This document shows positions 30,641-37,838 of a stretch of 37,838 bases of DNA, piece by piece. The stretch's first letter is position 1. Every line of letters starts with the position of its first letter. The notes below the pieces were generated by a model. It was not told the origin of the DNA and did not search any database. It saw only the letters and a program-made list of their open reading frames with translations. Position numbers and translations under genes: made by a program. Source of the stretch: Smithellaceae bacterium (lineage in GTDB: Bacteria > Desulfobacterota > Syntrophia > Syntrophales > Smithellaceae); contig JAQUVQ010000025.1 in the NCBI GenBank assembly GCA_028693285.1, forward strand, positions 1-37,838, read 5' to 3'.

Positions 30641-32863
30641 TTAAACTTCGTTAACGGGCAACTGAAAAGATACGATTGTTCCCGTCGGATGGTTGTCGCT
30701 CACGGTAATCACGCCCTTGTGGTCCGATATAATGGAGCTGACAATGGCCAGCCCCAGCCCCGTTCCCGACTTCTTGGTCGAAAAATACGGGTCGAACACT
30801 TTTCGTTTGTAGCCGGCCGGAACCCCTACCCCGTCGTCGGCTACGGCGACCACCACCCTCCTGTGCGCCTCATCGTACCGGATCAGAACGCCGATATGGC
30901 CCGTCTGCTTGTTCAGGGACGCCACGGCGTTGTCCAGCAGGTTCACCATGACCCGGTTGATCTGCTCGGCATCCAGGTTGAATTTCGGCAATCCCTCCGC
31001 CGGACGGAATTCAAACTGAATGTCCTTGTGGGCGTCCACAAACAGCGTCACGGCCTCGGACACCACCGTATTGAGATCGTTGGGGGCCAGCGTCGTCACC
31101 GGCATGCGCGCGTAGCGTGAAAATTCATTGACCAGGTTCTTCAGCACATCCACCTGATCGATAATGGTCTGGGTGCATTCCTTGAAGACCGAGCCTTCCT
31201 CTCCCAGCCGCTCCCCGTATTTCCGCTGCAGCCTCTGCGCGGAAAGCTTCACGGGCGTGAGCGGATTCTTGATCTCATGCGCCATGCGCCGCGCCACCTC
31301 CCGCCAGGCGGCGGCGCGCTCCGCCATCTGCAGCTTCGTCAAGTCCTCAAACACCACGACAATGCCGGAATCGTTGCCTTCCTCGTCCTCAATGGTCGTC
31401 AGCGTCAGCAGGATCGTCAACACCTTGTCCCGCAGCGTCAGTTCCAGATGCTTTTCCAGAATCCGCATGCGGTTTTCCTTCATCTCCTGCAAAAAGGAAT
31501 CGACCAGGGCGAGATGATCCTCGTGCAAAAGCTCCCGGTAATTCCGGGACAAATAGGGAGAAGCGTCAATCCCGAACATGGTTTCCGCGGCGCGGTTGAT
31601 GGTGGTGATGGTTCCGTTGCGGTCAAGGGAGATGATTCCCGCCGAGACATTGAGCAAAATGGCGGCCATGTATTTGCGCCGCTCCTCCAGCGATATGTTG
31701 GCCTCCATCAGGCCCGCCTTGCTTTTCTGCAGATCGTCCGTCATGGAATTGAAGGACTTGACCAAAAGACCGATCTCGTCGTCGGCCTCGATGTCGATTC
31801 GGCTGGTCAGGTCTCCCCGGGTAATGCGGTTGGTCGCCGTCACGAGATCCTGGATGGGATTGGTAATGCTCTGGGCCAGCGAAAGGCCGTACCACGTCGC
31901 AAGAAAAATAATCGCCAGCGTCACGATCGACAGGGTCACGACGTAATTGAACTTGATCGGATTTTTTAAAAGCTTGATCTGTCCGTACTGCTCCGACGCG
32001 TTGGCGATGCTCCTGAGCTTGTCCACCAGTCCCTGGGGAACGCTGTTGCTGACGTAAACCCGCCCGATGACTTCCGTCGCAACGGCATAGGAGAAAACCG
32101 GCGCCACGCCGACAACGGCCTCCCCGCCGCGGGCGGCGGTCACCATGGATATTTCCTTTCCGGAATAGATGTCTTCCAGCATTTTCGGCGACAGGGTGAT
32201 GGCGGTGGACGCCGCCTCTTCGCCTTCGGCAAAGACAAGGCTCTGGTCATTGAAATCAAAATACGCTTCCAGCCGAGCCACCTTGTAGTTCTTTTGCCGC
32301 TGGGAAAGAAAATGCTCCAGGTAACCGGCCCGGTCCACCTCGTAGAGGCGGTTTCTGGTGATTTCCGCGCTGACCTGACGGGCGTTGAACTTGGCCAGGT
32401 CCTCGGCCTGCGTGTAGTACACCTGCGCGACTTCCAGCGACCGCGCCAGGGCGTCGCCGATTTTGATGTTGAACCAGAATTCGATCGAATAGGAAAGAAA
32501 GTTGATGGCAAACAAAAAAAGCAGAATGGTCGGAACCAGGGACAGGCCCACGAACGCGGCCACCAGCTTGGTGCGGAGCTTCGAGCCGATCAATCCCTTG
32601 CGCCGCTCGGAAAACAGCTTGAAGACATTGCGGACAATCAGAAAAAGCAGAAGCAGGATCAGGATGATGTTGATGCTGGTCAGGCCGTACACCAGAATGT
32701 TCGCCGAGATCGGCAGCTCTTTCTGGGCGGACAACTGGCTGGCCAGAATCGTAAAAACAATCGCCAGGCAGCCGACCACCAGCATGATGATGCGCTCGCG
32801 CCGGCGCTTTCTCAACTCCCGTTCATCAAGATAGATTTTCCTGGCGTCTTTTTTCAACCTCAT
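30641..32863 (-). CDS. ntrY: NtrY-type sensor histidine kinase
   Basis: 740 residues. Three or four membrane spans: about 25-45, 57-80, 95-120 and around 308-330, with a periplasmic part of about 180 residues between the last two. A HAMP region follows (SITNPIQDLVTATNRITRGD), then a PAS domain (about 390-490), the phospho-His motif AHEIKNPLTPVK near 529, and the ATPase with NLLDNAVASL, DDGVGVP and GTGLGLAIV. It phosphorylates NtrX; the stimulus is nitrogen or redox status in other bacteria, but in this lineage it is unknown. It is read 34 bases after the DUF4390 gene. Confidence 0.93.
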   Translation of the reverse strand: MRLKKDARKIYLDERELRKRRRERIIMLVVGCLAIVFTILASQLSAQKELPISANILVYGLTSINIILILLLLFLIVRNVFKLFSERRKGLIGSKLRTKLVAAFVGLSLVPTILLFLFAINFLSYSIEFWFNIKIGDALARSLEVAQVYYTQAEDLAKFNARQVSAEITRNRLYEVDRAGYLEHFLSQRQKNYKVARLEAYFDFNDQSLVFAEGEEAASTAITLSPKMLEDIYSGKEISMVTAARGGEAVVGVAPVFSYAVATEVIGRVYVSNSVPQGLVDKLRSIANASEQYGQIKLLKNPIKFNYVVTLSIVTLAIIFLATWYGLSLAQSITNPIQDLVTATNRITRGDLTSRIDIEADDEIGLLVKSFNSMTDDLQKSKAGLMEANISLEERRKYMAAILLNVSAGIISLDRNGTITTINRAAETMFGIDASPYLSRNYRELLHEDHLALVDSFLQEMKENRMRILEKHLELTLRDKVLTILLTLTTIEDEEGNDSGIVVVFEDLTKLQMAERAAAWREVARRMAHEIKNPLTPVKLSAQRLQRKYGERLGEEGSVFKECTQTIIDQVDVLKNLVNEFSRYARMPVTTLAPNDLNTVVSEAVTLFVDAHKDIQFEFRPAEGLPKFNLDAEQINRVMVNLLDNAVASLNKQTGHIGVLIRYDEAHRRVVVAVADDGVGVPAGYKRKVFDPYFSTKKSGTGLGLAIVSSIISDHKGVITVSDNHPTGTIVSFQLPVNEV

Positions 32864-32897
32864 GCGCTTGCGTCATCACCCTTCCCCGCCCCCGCGA

Positions 32898-33482
32898 TCA
32901 CTCGTAGGCGAACCGGATCTTGTACAGGGGGGTTTCAAAGTCCCACAGGGACACAAAGAACAGCACGTATTCCATCTTGAACGGCAGACGCACACGGTCG
33001 ATTTTGACCCGCACCTGCGCGTAGTAGCGTTCGCCGCGGGTCAGATTGGAAAGGGAAACCACGGGAATTCCGTTCAACTCCGCCATCGATTTTTGCGCGC
33101 TTTCAAAATTCGGCAGAATCGCCGGCTGCTCCAGGCCGTTTGTGGCGATCAAAAAATTCTTTTTCAAATTGTCGTATTTGATGGTGCGGCGGATTTCCCT
33201 GCGGAGAATATGCCGGTCCCACAGATAGGGCCTTTCCTCATAGACATCCAGCTCAATCGTAAAAACGGCGGGGACCCCCGCCAGGATGGCGTCCTCCATT
33301 TCCTTTTTGAAGCCGTCCGCCAGTCTCGCGTACAGGAGCATTTCCCCCGCGCCGCCGGTCACTAAAATATCCGTCAACCGGGGATCCATCTGTGCGCTTC
33401 CCGCCGGAGCGGCAGCCATCATGGCCATCATGCAGCAACCGGTGATAAAAGCCGTCCAGAAATGATTTTTGTGTCTTTTCAT
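32898..33482 (-). CDS. DUF4390 secreted protein
   Basis: 194 residues with a Sec-type signal peptide (basic start, hydrophobic core near 8-25, likely cut after A-G-S-A). The mature part has strands ending in the RYYAQVRVKIDRVRLP and LWDFETP blocks usual for DUF4390. Genes of this family often precede ntrYX, as here: it reads 34 bases before ntrY, so it may act in the periplasm near the NtrY sensor domain. A 31-base hairpin (33484-33514) sits against the start codon and can pair with part of the ribosome-binding region. Confidence 0.83.
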   Translation of the reverse strand: MKRHKNHFWTAFITGCCMMAMMAAAPAGSAQMDPRLTDILVTGGAGEMLLYARLADGFKKEMEDAILAGVPAVFTIELDVYEERPYLWDRHILRREIRRTIKYDNLKKNFLIATNGLEQPAILPNFESAQKSMAELNGIPVVSLSNLTRGERYYAQVRVKIDRVRLPFKMEYVLFFVSLWDFETPLYKIRFAYE

Positions 33483-33483
33483 G

Positions 33484-33514
33484 CCCGCCTGTTTTCTTTC
33501 CGAAAGAATGCGGG
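33484..33514. promoter_or_regulatory. leader hairpin against the DUF4390 start codon
   Basis: The arms CCCGC/GCGGG and TTCTTT/AAAGAA make a two-part stem with a small loop and a bulge. On the minus-strand mRNA the distal arm AGGCGGG is next to the ATG, where a ribosome-binding site would be, so the fold could hide it. Whether this regulates translation is untested. Confidence 0.35.
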
Positions 33515-33515
33515 T

Positions 33516-33544
33516 ATCCTAGGGAACCTGCCGGTAAAAATCAA
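33516..33544 (-). promoter_or_regulatory. possible promoter of the DUF4390-ntrYX operon
   Basis: Minus strand: TTGATT (33544-33539), 17 bases, TAGGAT (33521-33516). Transcription would begin close to the leader hairpin. Four of six bases match consensus in each box. Confidence 0.4.
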
Positions 33545-33586
33545 GGGTAATTTCGGAAAATCAAAAAAAGGGAATCGGGAACAAAA

Positions 33587-34516
33587 TCAGATTTGAACGG
33601 CGTCCAGGATGGTAAAGGACGGAATGTTGCAGGACTTGAATTCCTTCGATTGCGGCGGATGATCTTCGCTGATGATTTCCCAACAGGATTCCTGGCGCAT
33701 GAGTTCGCGCAAGAGCAGGTTGTTGAGCCGGTGGCCGGACCGGTGCGCCACAAAATGGCCGATGATGGGCATGCCCAGCAAAAACAGATCGCCTACGGCA
33801 TCCAGAATTTTGTGCTTGACGAATTCATCGGGCATGCGGAGGCCTTCCTTGTTGATGACTCTATCGTCATCAAGGATGATCGCGTTGTCAAGCGATCCGC
33901 CCAGCCCCAGCCCCCTGGCCTGCAAAAATTCGACTTCTTTCAGAAAACCGAAGGTTCTCGCGCAGCAGATATGATCCTCGTAATTTTTATCGGAAAACGG
34001 GAAGCTGTAGGACTGCCGGCCGATGATTTTATTTTTGAAATCGATGTCGTAGGTGATTTTAAATTCATTCGAGGGGAGCAGCATGGCGCTTCCCTCTCCT
34101 TCCTTCACGCTTACCGGCTTTTTGATGACCAGCATTTTTTTGAATTTTCCCTGCGGCCGCGTGCCGACTCTCTTGAGCATATTGACAAAAGGGCGGGCGC
34201 TGCCGTCCATGATGGGCACTTCAAAGGAATCGATTTCCACGAGGGCATTGTCCAGCCCCATGCCGCAAAACGCCGACATCAGATGCTCGATCGTCGAAAC
34301 CGTGACGCCGTCATAACCGATGGTCGTGGCCATCGTCGTGTCGCAGACCGACTTGAAGTCCGCCAAAATCGGCCTCGCGTTCGGAAGGTCCTTTCGAAGG
34401 AAAACAATGCCGGTGCCCGCGGGGGCCGGATTGATCTGCATATTGACCTTGCGTCCCGTGTGCAGGCCGATGCTGGAGCAGAATATTTCTTTTTTTAACG
34501 TACGCTGTAAATTCAT
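33587..34516 (-). CDS. lpxC: UDP-3-O-acyl-N-acetylglucosamine deacetylase
   Basis: 309 residues, standard for LpxC, the zinc deacetylase that commits to lipid A synthesis. Zinc ligands are visible: His78 (TIEHLMSAF), the pair in VKHKILDAVGD (His near 236, Asp near 240), and the catalytic His in GHFVAHRSGH near 260. The start MNLQRTLKKEIFCSSIGLHTG is normal and AAGG lies 6 bases before the ATG. The gene stands between ruvB and the DUF4390 operon with gaps of 227 and 104 bases, so it probably has its own promoter in the 34517-34743 gap; I see no unambiguous box pair there. Confidence 0.95.
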   Translation of the reverse strand: MNLQRTLKKEIFCSSIGLHTGRKVNMQINPAPAGTGIVFLRKDLPNARPILADFKSVCDTTMATTIGYDGVTVSTIEHLMSAFCGMGLDNALVEIDSFEVPIMDGSARPFVNMLKRVGTRPQGKFKKMLVIKKPVSVKEGEGSAMLLPSNEFKITYDIDFKNKIIGRQSYSFPFSDKNYEDHICCARTFGFLKEVEFLQARGLGLGGSLDNAIILDDDRVINKEGLRMPDEFVKHKILDAVGDLFLLGMPIIGHFVAHRSGHRLNNLLLRELMRQESCWEIISEDHPPQSKEFKSCNIPSFTILDAVQI

Positions 34517-34743
34517 ATAAAACCTTTTTTAATGCCGGGTTTTGTTTTAGCAATAAGCATACCAGAACAAATCCCGCGGGTCTGGTGCCGCAACCTTCTG
34601 TCTTTATTGGTTTTGTTGAAGAATCTTCCTGAAAGAAGCGCCTGGGTGATCCGACTTTTTGTGGTTAAAACAACACACCCGCCCCGCATCGAGGCCATAT
34701 ACGGCATGATAATGATATCGTTGAGATATTTTTATTTTTCCCG

Positions 34744-35772
34744 CTAAAACAGATCCTTTTGGGCCCCTGAAGCGCTGCGGCCGAAATGTTCGTATGCTTT
34801 GGCGCAGGCGACTCGCCCCCGCGCCGTGCGCTGCAGGTAGCCTTCCTGGATGAGGTAGGGTTCGTAAACATCTTCGATCGTGACCCGCTCCTCGCCGATG
34901 GCCGCCGCGAGGCTTTCCACGCCGACCGGGCCGCCGTTGAATTTTTCAATCAGCGTCAGAAGCAGTTTGCGGTCCATCTGATCAAAACCCTTTTGATCGA
35001 CTTCGAACGCATCCAGCGCCCGGCGGGCCAGATCGCCGTCGATGGTTCCGTCGCCTTTCACTTCCGCGTAATCGCGCACGCGCTTGAGCAGGCGGTTGGC
35101 GATCCGGGGCGTGCCGCGCGCCCGATGGGCCAGTTCCCGCGCCCCGTCCACCGTCAGCTTCACGTTCAGAATGGAGGCGGAGCGCGCCAGAATCACGGCC
35201 AGCTCCTGCGGCGAATAGAATTCCAGTCGGAAGTGCATGCCGAAGCGGTCGCGCAAGGGCGAGGTAAGCGATCCGGCGCGCGTGGTCGCGCCCACCAGCG
35301 TAAATTTCGGAATGTCGAGCTTCATCGACCGGGCCGACGGCCCCTGCCCGATCAGTATATCGATGTGGAAATCCTCCATGGCCGGGTAGAGAATTTCTTC
35401 GACGACGTGCGAAAGCCTGTGTATCTCATCGATAAACAGAACCTCGTGTTCGTGCAGATTGGTCAGAATCGCCGCCAGATCGCCGGGGCGCTCGATCACC
35501 GGACCGGACGTGACCTTGATGTCCACGCCCAGCTCCCGGGCGATGATATAGGCCAGCGTGGTTTTGCCCAGCCCCGGCGGCCCATACAGAAGAACATGGT
35601 CCAGCGCTTCGCGCCGCTTCAGGGCGGCCTCGATGAAAATCGCGAGATTGCTCTTCACCTTGTCCTGACCGACGTAATCGGCCAGCCTCGGCGGTCGCAG
35701 CGTGTTTTCCAGCGCTCCTTCGTCTTCGGCGCAGGCCGGATCGATCAGCGGATTTTTCAAATGAGCGTCCAT
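34744..35772 (-). CDS. ruvB: Holliday junction helicase motor subunit RuvB
   Basis: 342 residues. Walker [11 protein letters not shown] near 65, Walker B FIDEIHRL near 117, sensor and arginine-finger region [18 protein letters not shown] near 160, and the C-terminal winged helix ([22 protein letters not shown]). RuvB drives branch migration as a double hexamer with RuvA. It is the last gene of the yebC-ruvC-ruvA-ruvB run and begins 26 bases after ruvA. Confidence 0.97.
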   Translation of the reverse strand: MDAHLKNPLIDPACAEDEGALENTLRPPRLADYVGQDKVKSNLAIFIEAALKRREALDHVLLYGPPGLGKTTLAYIIARELGVDIKVTSGPVIERPGDLAAILTNLHEHEVLFIDEIHRLSHVVEEILYPAMEDFHIDILIGQGPSARSMKLDIPKFTLVGATTRAGSLTSPLRDRFGMHFRLEFYSPQELAVILARSASILNVKLTVDGARELAHRARGTPRIANRLLKRVRDYAEVKGDGTIDGDLARRALDAFEVDQKGFDQMDRKLLLTLIEKFNGGPVGVESLAAAIGEERVTIEDVYEPYLIQEGYLQRTARGRVACAKAYEHFGRSASGAQKDLF

Positions 35773-35798
35773 GCTTTTTCACCCACAACCGGACGGCT

Positions 35799-36407
35799 TC
35801 AGCCCGCCAGAATTTTCAGCGCTTTCTTCAGGAGCTGGTCCATCGCCGGTTCTTCCTTCAGGTCGCGCGCGGCTTTCTCCAGAGCGTCCCGGGCCGCGCC
35901 TGCCTTGTACCCCAGATTCATCAGGGCGGAAAGCACGTCTTCGCGCATCATCTCCGCCTGCTTCTGTTTTGCGTTCGCGGCCGGGATTGCATCCGCGGCC
36001 ATTTTTTTCATGACCTTTTCTTTGAGCTCCAGAATCAGCCGTTCGGCCATTTTCCGGCCGATGCCGGGAATGGCCATGAGCTTGGTCAGGTTGCCCGTGG
36101 AAATCGCCTCGAGCAGCTCCGCGGAGGAAATTCCCGAAAGAATGTTCAGCGCAACTTTCGGCCCGATGCCGCTGACGGAAATCATGAGCTGAAAAAGCTC
36201 CCGCTCTTCACGCGTGTAAAAACCGAACAGATGAATCGCGTCCTCTTTGACCGAGGTATGGATATGCAGGGTGATTGTCTGATCCGCTTCCGGAAGCGCA
36301 TAAAAAGTTGTGAGCGGAATAAAAACACGGTAGCCGACGCCCTGCGCGTCCACCACGACGTGGGAAATTCCCTTATAGGCGATTTTGCCGGTCAGGAGGG
36401 CAATCAT
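35799..36407 (-). CDS. ruvA: Holliday junction helicase subunit RuvA
   Basis: 202 residues, normal length. The N-terminal OB-fold starts MIALLTGKIAYKG, and two helix-hairpin-helix motifs follow (VSGIGPKVALNILSG and IPGIGRKMAERLILELK near 72-90 and 107-125). A flexible linker and a small C-terminal domain for RuvB contact end the protein. It recognises four-way DNA junctions. Its ATG follows the ruvC stop with no gap. Confidence 0.97.
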   Translation of the reverse strand: MIALLTGKIAYKGISHVVVDAQGVGYRVFIPLTTFYALPEADQTITLHIHTSVKEDAIHLFGFYTREERELFQLMISVSGIGPKVALNILSGISSAELLEAISTGNLTKLMAIPGIGRKMAERLILELKEKVMKKMAADAIPAANAKQKQAEMMREDVLSALMNLGYKAGAARDALEKAARDLKEEPAMDQLLKKALKILAG

Positions 36408-36887
36408 TCAGATCGGCTGCTCCTTCATGAAATTGGCCTGGCAGATCGCCGCGGCCAGCGCGTCCGCCGCGTCCGCCGGCGGCAGGCCGTCGAGTTTCAA
36501 AATCGCCTTGACCATGATCTGCACCTGCCGTTTTTCGGCCCGGCCGTAGCCGACCACCGCCTTTTTCACTTCCAGCGGCGAATATTCAAAAACCGGAAGC
36601 CCCCTCGCCGCGCAGGCATAGATCACGACTCCGCGCACCTGCGCCTGCCGGATCAGGCTGCGCACATTTTTCCCGTAAAAGATATTTTCCAGGCTGACCG
36701 TCTGCGGATTGTTTTCAGCGATCACGGCGCCGAGCTCGCGGAAGATGTCCATCAGCACCTCGGAGAGAAGGGAATTCCTGCGGGCCTTGATTTCCCCGTG
36801 GGCCACATGACGCAGGTAGTTGCCGCTCTTGTCAATCACGCCGTAGCCTGTCACATGAGAACCGGGATCGATGCCTAAGATTCGCAA
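36408..36887 (-). CDS. ruvC: crossover junction endonuclease RuvC
   Basis: 159 residues. RuvC cuts Holliday junctions symmetrically. The first acidic residue Asp7 is in RILGIDPGSHVTGYG, a second conserved Glu lies in SLENIFYG near 67, and the final pair is in DAADALAAAI near 138. The RNase H-like fold pattern is otherwise intact. Downstream it abuts ruvA with no gap; 31 bases separate it from yebC. Confidence 0.97.
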   Translation of the reverse strand: MRILGIDPGSHVTGYGVIDKSGNYLRHVAHGEIKARRNSLLSEVLMDIFRELGAVIAENNPQTVSLENIFYGKNVRSLIRQAQVRGVVIYACAARGLPVFEYSPLEVKKAVVGYGRAEKRQVQIMVKAILKLDGLPPADAADALAAAICQANFMKEQPI

Positions 36888-36918
36888 ATTGCCTGCTTTC
36901 GCTTTCCATCCTGAGTGC

Positions 36919-37668
36919 CTAACTCAACTTCTCCATGACATCTTCGTCAATGTCGAAATTGGAATAGACGTTCTGGACGTCGTCGTTGTCTTCCAGCTTC
37001 TCCATCAGCTTCAGCATGGACTCGGCCTTGCCCGCTTCCAGTTTGACGGTGTTGGAGGGAATCATGCTGATGCGCGCCTCCAGATGCTTGATGCCCTTCG
37101 AGTCCAGGGCTTTCTTCACCGCTTCAAAAGCCGCCGGCTCCGTGATGACTTCGTATTCCGAGTCCTCCGTTTTGACGTCTTCCGCTCCCGCGTCCAGCGC
37201 CAGCTCCATCAGATCGTCTTCACCGATCGCTTTTCTGTCGATGACGATGCTGCCTTTCTTGGCAAACATCCAGGCCACGCATCCGTTCTCGCCCAGATTC
37301 CCGCCGTGCTTGGAAAAGATATGCCGGATCTCCGCCACCGTCCGGTTTTTATTGTCCGTCATGATTTCCACGATGACCGCCGCGCCGCCCGGTCCGTAGC
37401 CTTCGTAGGTAAATTCTTCATAAGCGTTTGCTCCGTCGCCGCCGCCCGTGCCTTTTTTGATCGCCCTTTCGATATTGTCCTTGGGCATGTTTTCTTCCTT
37501 GGCCGCCATGACGGCCTGCCTCAAACGGGCATTGCCTTCGATGTCGCCGCCGCCCAGCCGCGCCGCAAGCGTAATTTCCTTGATGATTTTGGTAAAGATC
37601 TTGCCGCGTTTGGCATCAATCGCCCCTTTTTTTCTTTTGATGGTGCTCCATTTGGAATGGCCGGACAT
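36919..37668 (-). CDS. yebC: YebC/PmpR-family transcriptional or translational regulator
   Basis: 249 residues, standard length. It starts [23 protein letters not shown]-like, broken here as MSGHSKW then the basic KRKKGA and DAKRGKIF elements; the GGxxNPRL-type second block is [15 protein letters not shown]. Family members have been linked to transcription regulation and to relief of ribosome stalling at proline tracts. GGAG is 8 bases before the ATG at 37668; an in-frame TTG at 37686 overlaps that site. First gene of the run with ruvCAB, with its own promoter. Confidence 0.95.
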   Translation of the reverse strand: MSGHSKWSTIKRKKGAIDAKRGKIFTKIIKEITLAARLGGGDIEGNARLRQAVMAAKEENMPKDNIERAIKKGTGGGDGANAYEEFTYEGYGPGGAAVIVEIMTDNKNRTVAEIRHIFSKHGGNLGENGCVAWMFAKKGSIVIDRKAIGEDDLMELALDAGAEDVKTEDSEYEVITEPAAFEAVKKALDSKGIKHLEARISMIPSNTVKLEAGKAESMLKLMEKLEDNDDVQNVYSNFDIDEDVMEKLS

Positions 37669-37713
37669 AGGGTACTCTCCTGACAAAAAAGTTGATCCTG
37701 CATATTTTTTTGC

Positions 37714-37742
37714 CTCATAGCATAAGGCGATAAGCTTGTAAA
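37714..37742 (-). promoter_or_regulatory. extended -10 promoter of the yebC-ruvCAB run
   Basis: Minus strand: TTTACA (37742-37737), 17 bases, TATGAG (37719-37714) preceded by TGC, an extended -10. Leader of about 40 bases to the ATG at 37668. Confidence 0.55.
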
Positions 37743-37760
37743 GTTAATTACATATTCAAA

Positions 37761-37838
37761 GATGAACCGGGTCTCCACGCGGACCATGAAGACTGGCTGG
37801 AGCGGCTGGCGCCGCATGCGCCGACGTCGTTCTACCGG
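37761..37838 (+). pseudogene. YjbQ/UPF0047 fragment lacking its N-terminus
   Basis: The frame reads [19 protein letters not shown], which matches the middle of YjbQ-family proteins (secondary thiamine-phosphate-synthase-like), where a Glu-Pro-Gly-Leu-His motif is followed by WLE-x-L-A-P. In a normal gene about 55 residues precede this. Here the frame is stopped at 37731-37733 and there is no start codon between, while the sequence is promoter DNA of yebC. The gene therefore appears to have lost its 5' part. It continues beyond the window, so this conclusion depends on what follows. Confidence 0.55.

Noticed and set aside
34513-34707. 64-codon frame in the lpxC-ruvB gap
   Set aside because: No ribosome-binding site, no recognisable motif, and it runs into the lpxC start region. 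The gap more likely holds the lpxC promoter and leader.

Overview
The window is a gene-dense stretch (about 37.8 kb, moderately GC-rich) of a Gram-negative bacterial chromosome. LpxC (lipid A synthesis) and BamD (outer-membrane assembly) show a lipopolysaccharide-bearing outer membrane. The NtrY/NtrX pair next to a DUF4390 gene, the beta-oxidation genes, the CoA-transferase/GNAT fusion, the ferredoxin-flavodoxin protein and the remnant of a TPR-tailed adenylate cyclase together suggest an anaerobic deltaproteobacterium (Desulfobacterota), most like the Syntrophus/Smithella group. That placement is inferred from family resemblance only. No rRNA, tRNA, CRISPR array, insertion sequence or prophage was seen.

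Layout. 1-3705: divergent NAD-kinase fragment and RdgC, then a well-formed promoter in front of two tandem phasin-like helical proteins and a two-domain kinase-like protein. 3849-5884: bamD and trxA on the minus strand, divergent from a purine-nucleoside/methylthioadenosine phosphorylase across an intergenic region with a perfect palindrome. 5925-8802: a Tat-leadered flavodoxin/ferredoxin and a CoA-transferase/GNAT fusion. 8803-9153 is the only gene-free stretch over 300 bases and holds GC-rich palindromic repeats. 9154-13709: a small protein with an internal duplication, a tandem ACT-domain sensor, a metallo-beta-lactamase-fold hydrolase, a HAD phosphatase and an acyl-CoA ligase. 13882-14917: a 49-residue membrane protein under a perfect consensus promoter, then a decayed area with two doubtful ORFs and the 3' end of a lost adenylate cyclase.

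14941-23017 is a long minus-strand run read as acyl-CoA dehydrogenase, acyl-CoA synthetase, 3-hydroxyacyl-CoA dehydrogenase, SRAP protein, UbiA-type prenyltransferase, HisC and a STAS protein. The first three carry out fatty-acid activation and two oxidation steps. 23132-29107 (plus strand): RsmB, a second metallo-beta-lactamase-fold hydrolase, PurC, a small unknown protein overlapping DnaJ, a DUF3568 lipoprotein and a flippase-like membrane protein. The convergent boundary at 29107-29242 has a hairpin flanked by inverted heptamer repeats.

29242-37668 (minus strand) contains yebC-ruvC-ruvA-ruvB (Holliday-junction processing), lpxC, and a DUF4390-ntrY-ntrX signalling operon. The window ends in a 5'-truncated YjbQ-family fragment. 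Most of the window is ordinary chromosomal core. The parts most worth a second look are the strongly promoted micro-protein, the tandem phasin-like pair, the duplicated small protein at 9154-9588, the palindrome between trxA and the phosphorylase, and the repeat-framed terminator. I did not find a convincing new multi-gene system.
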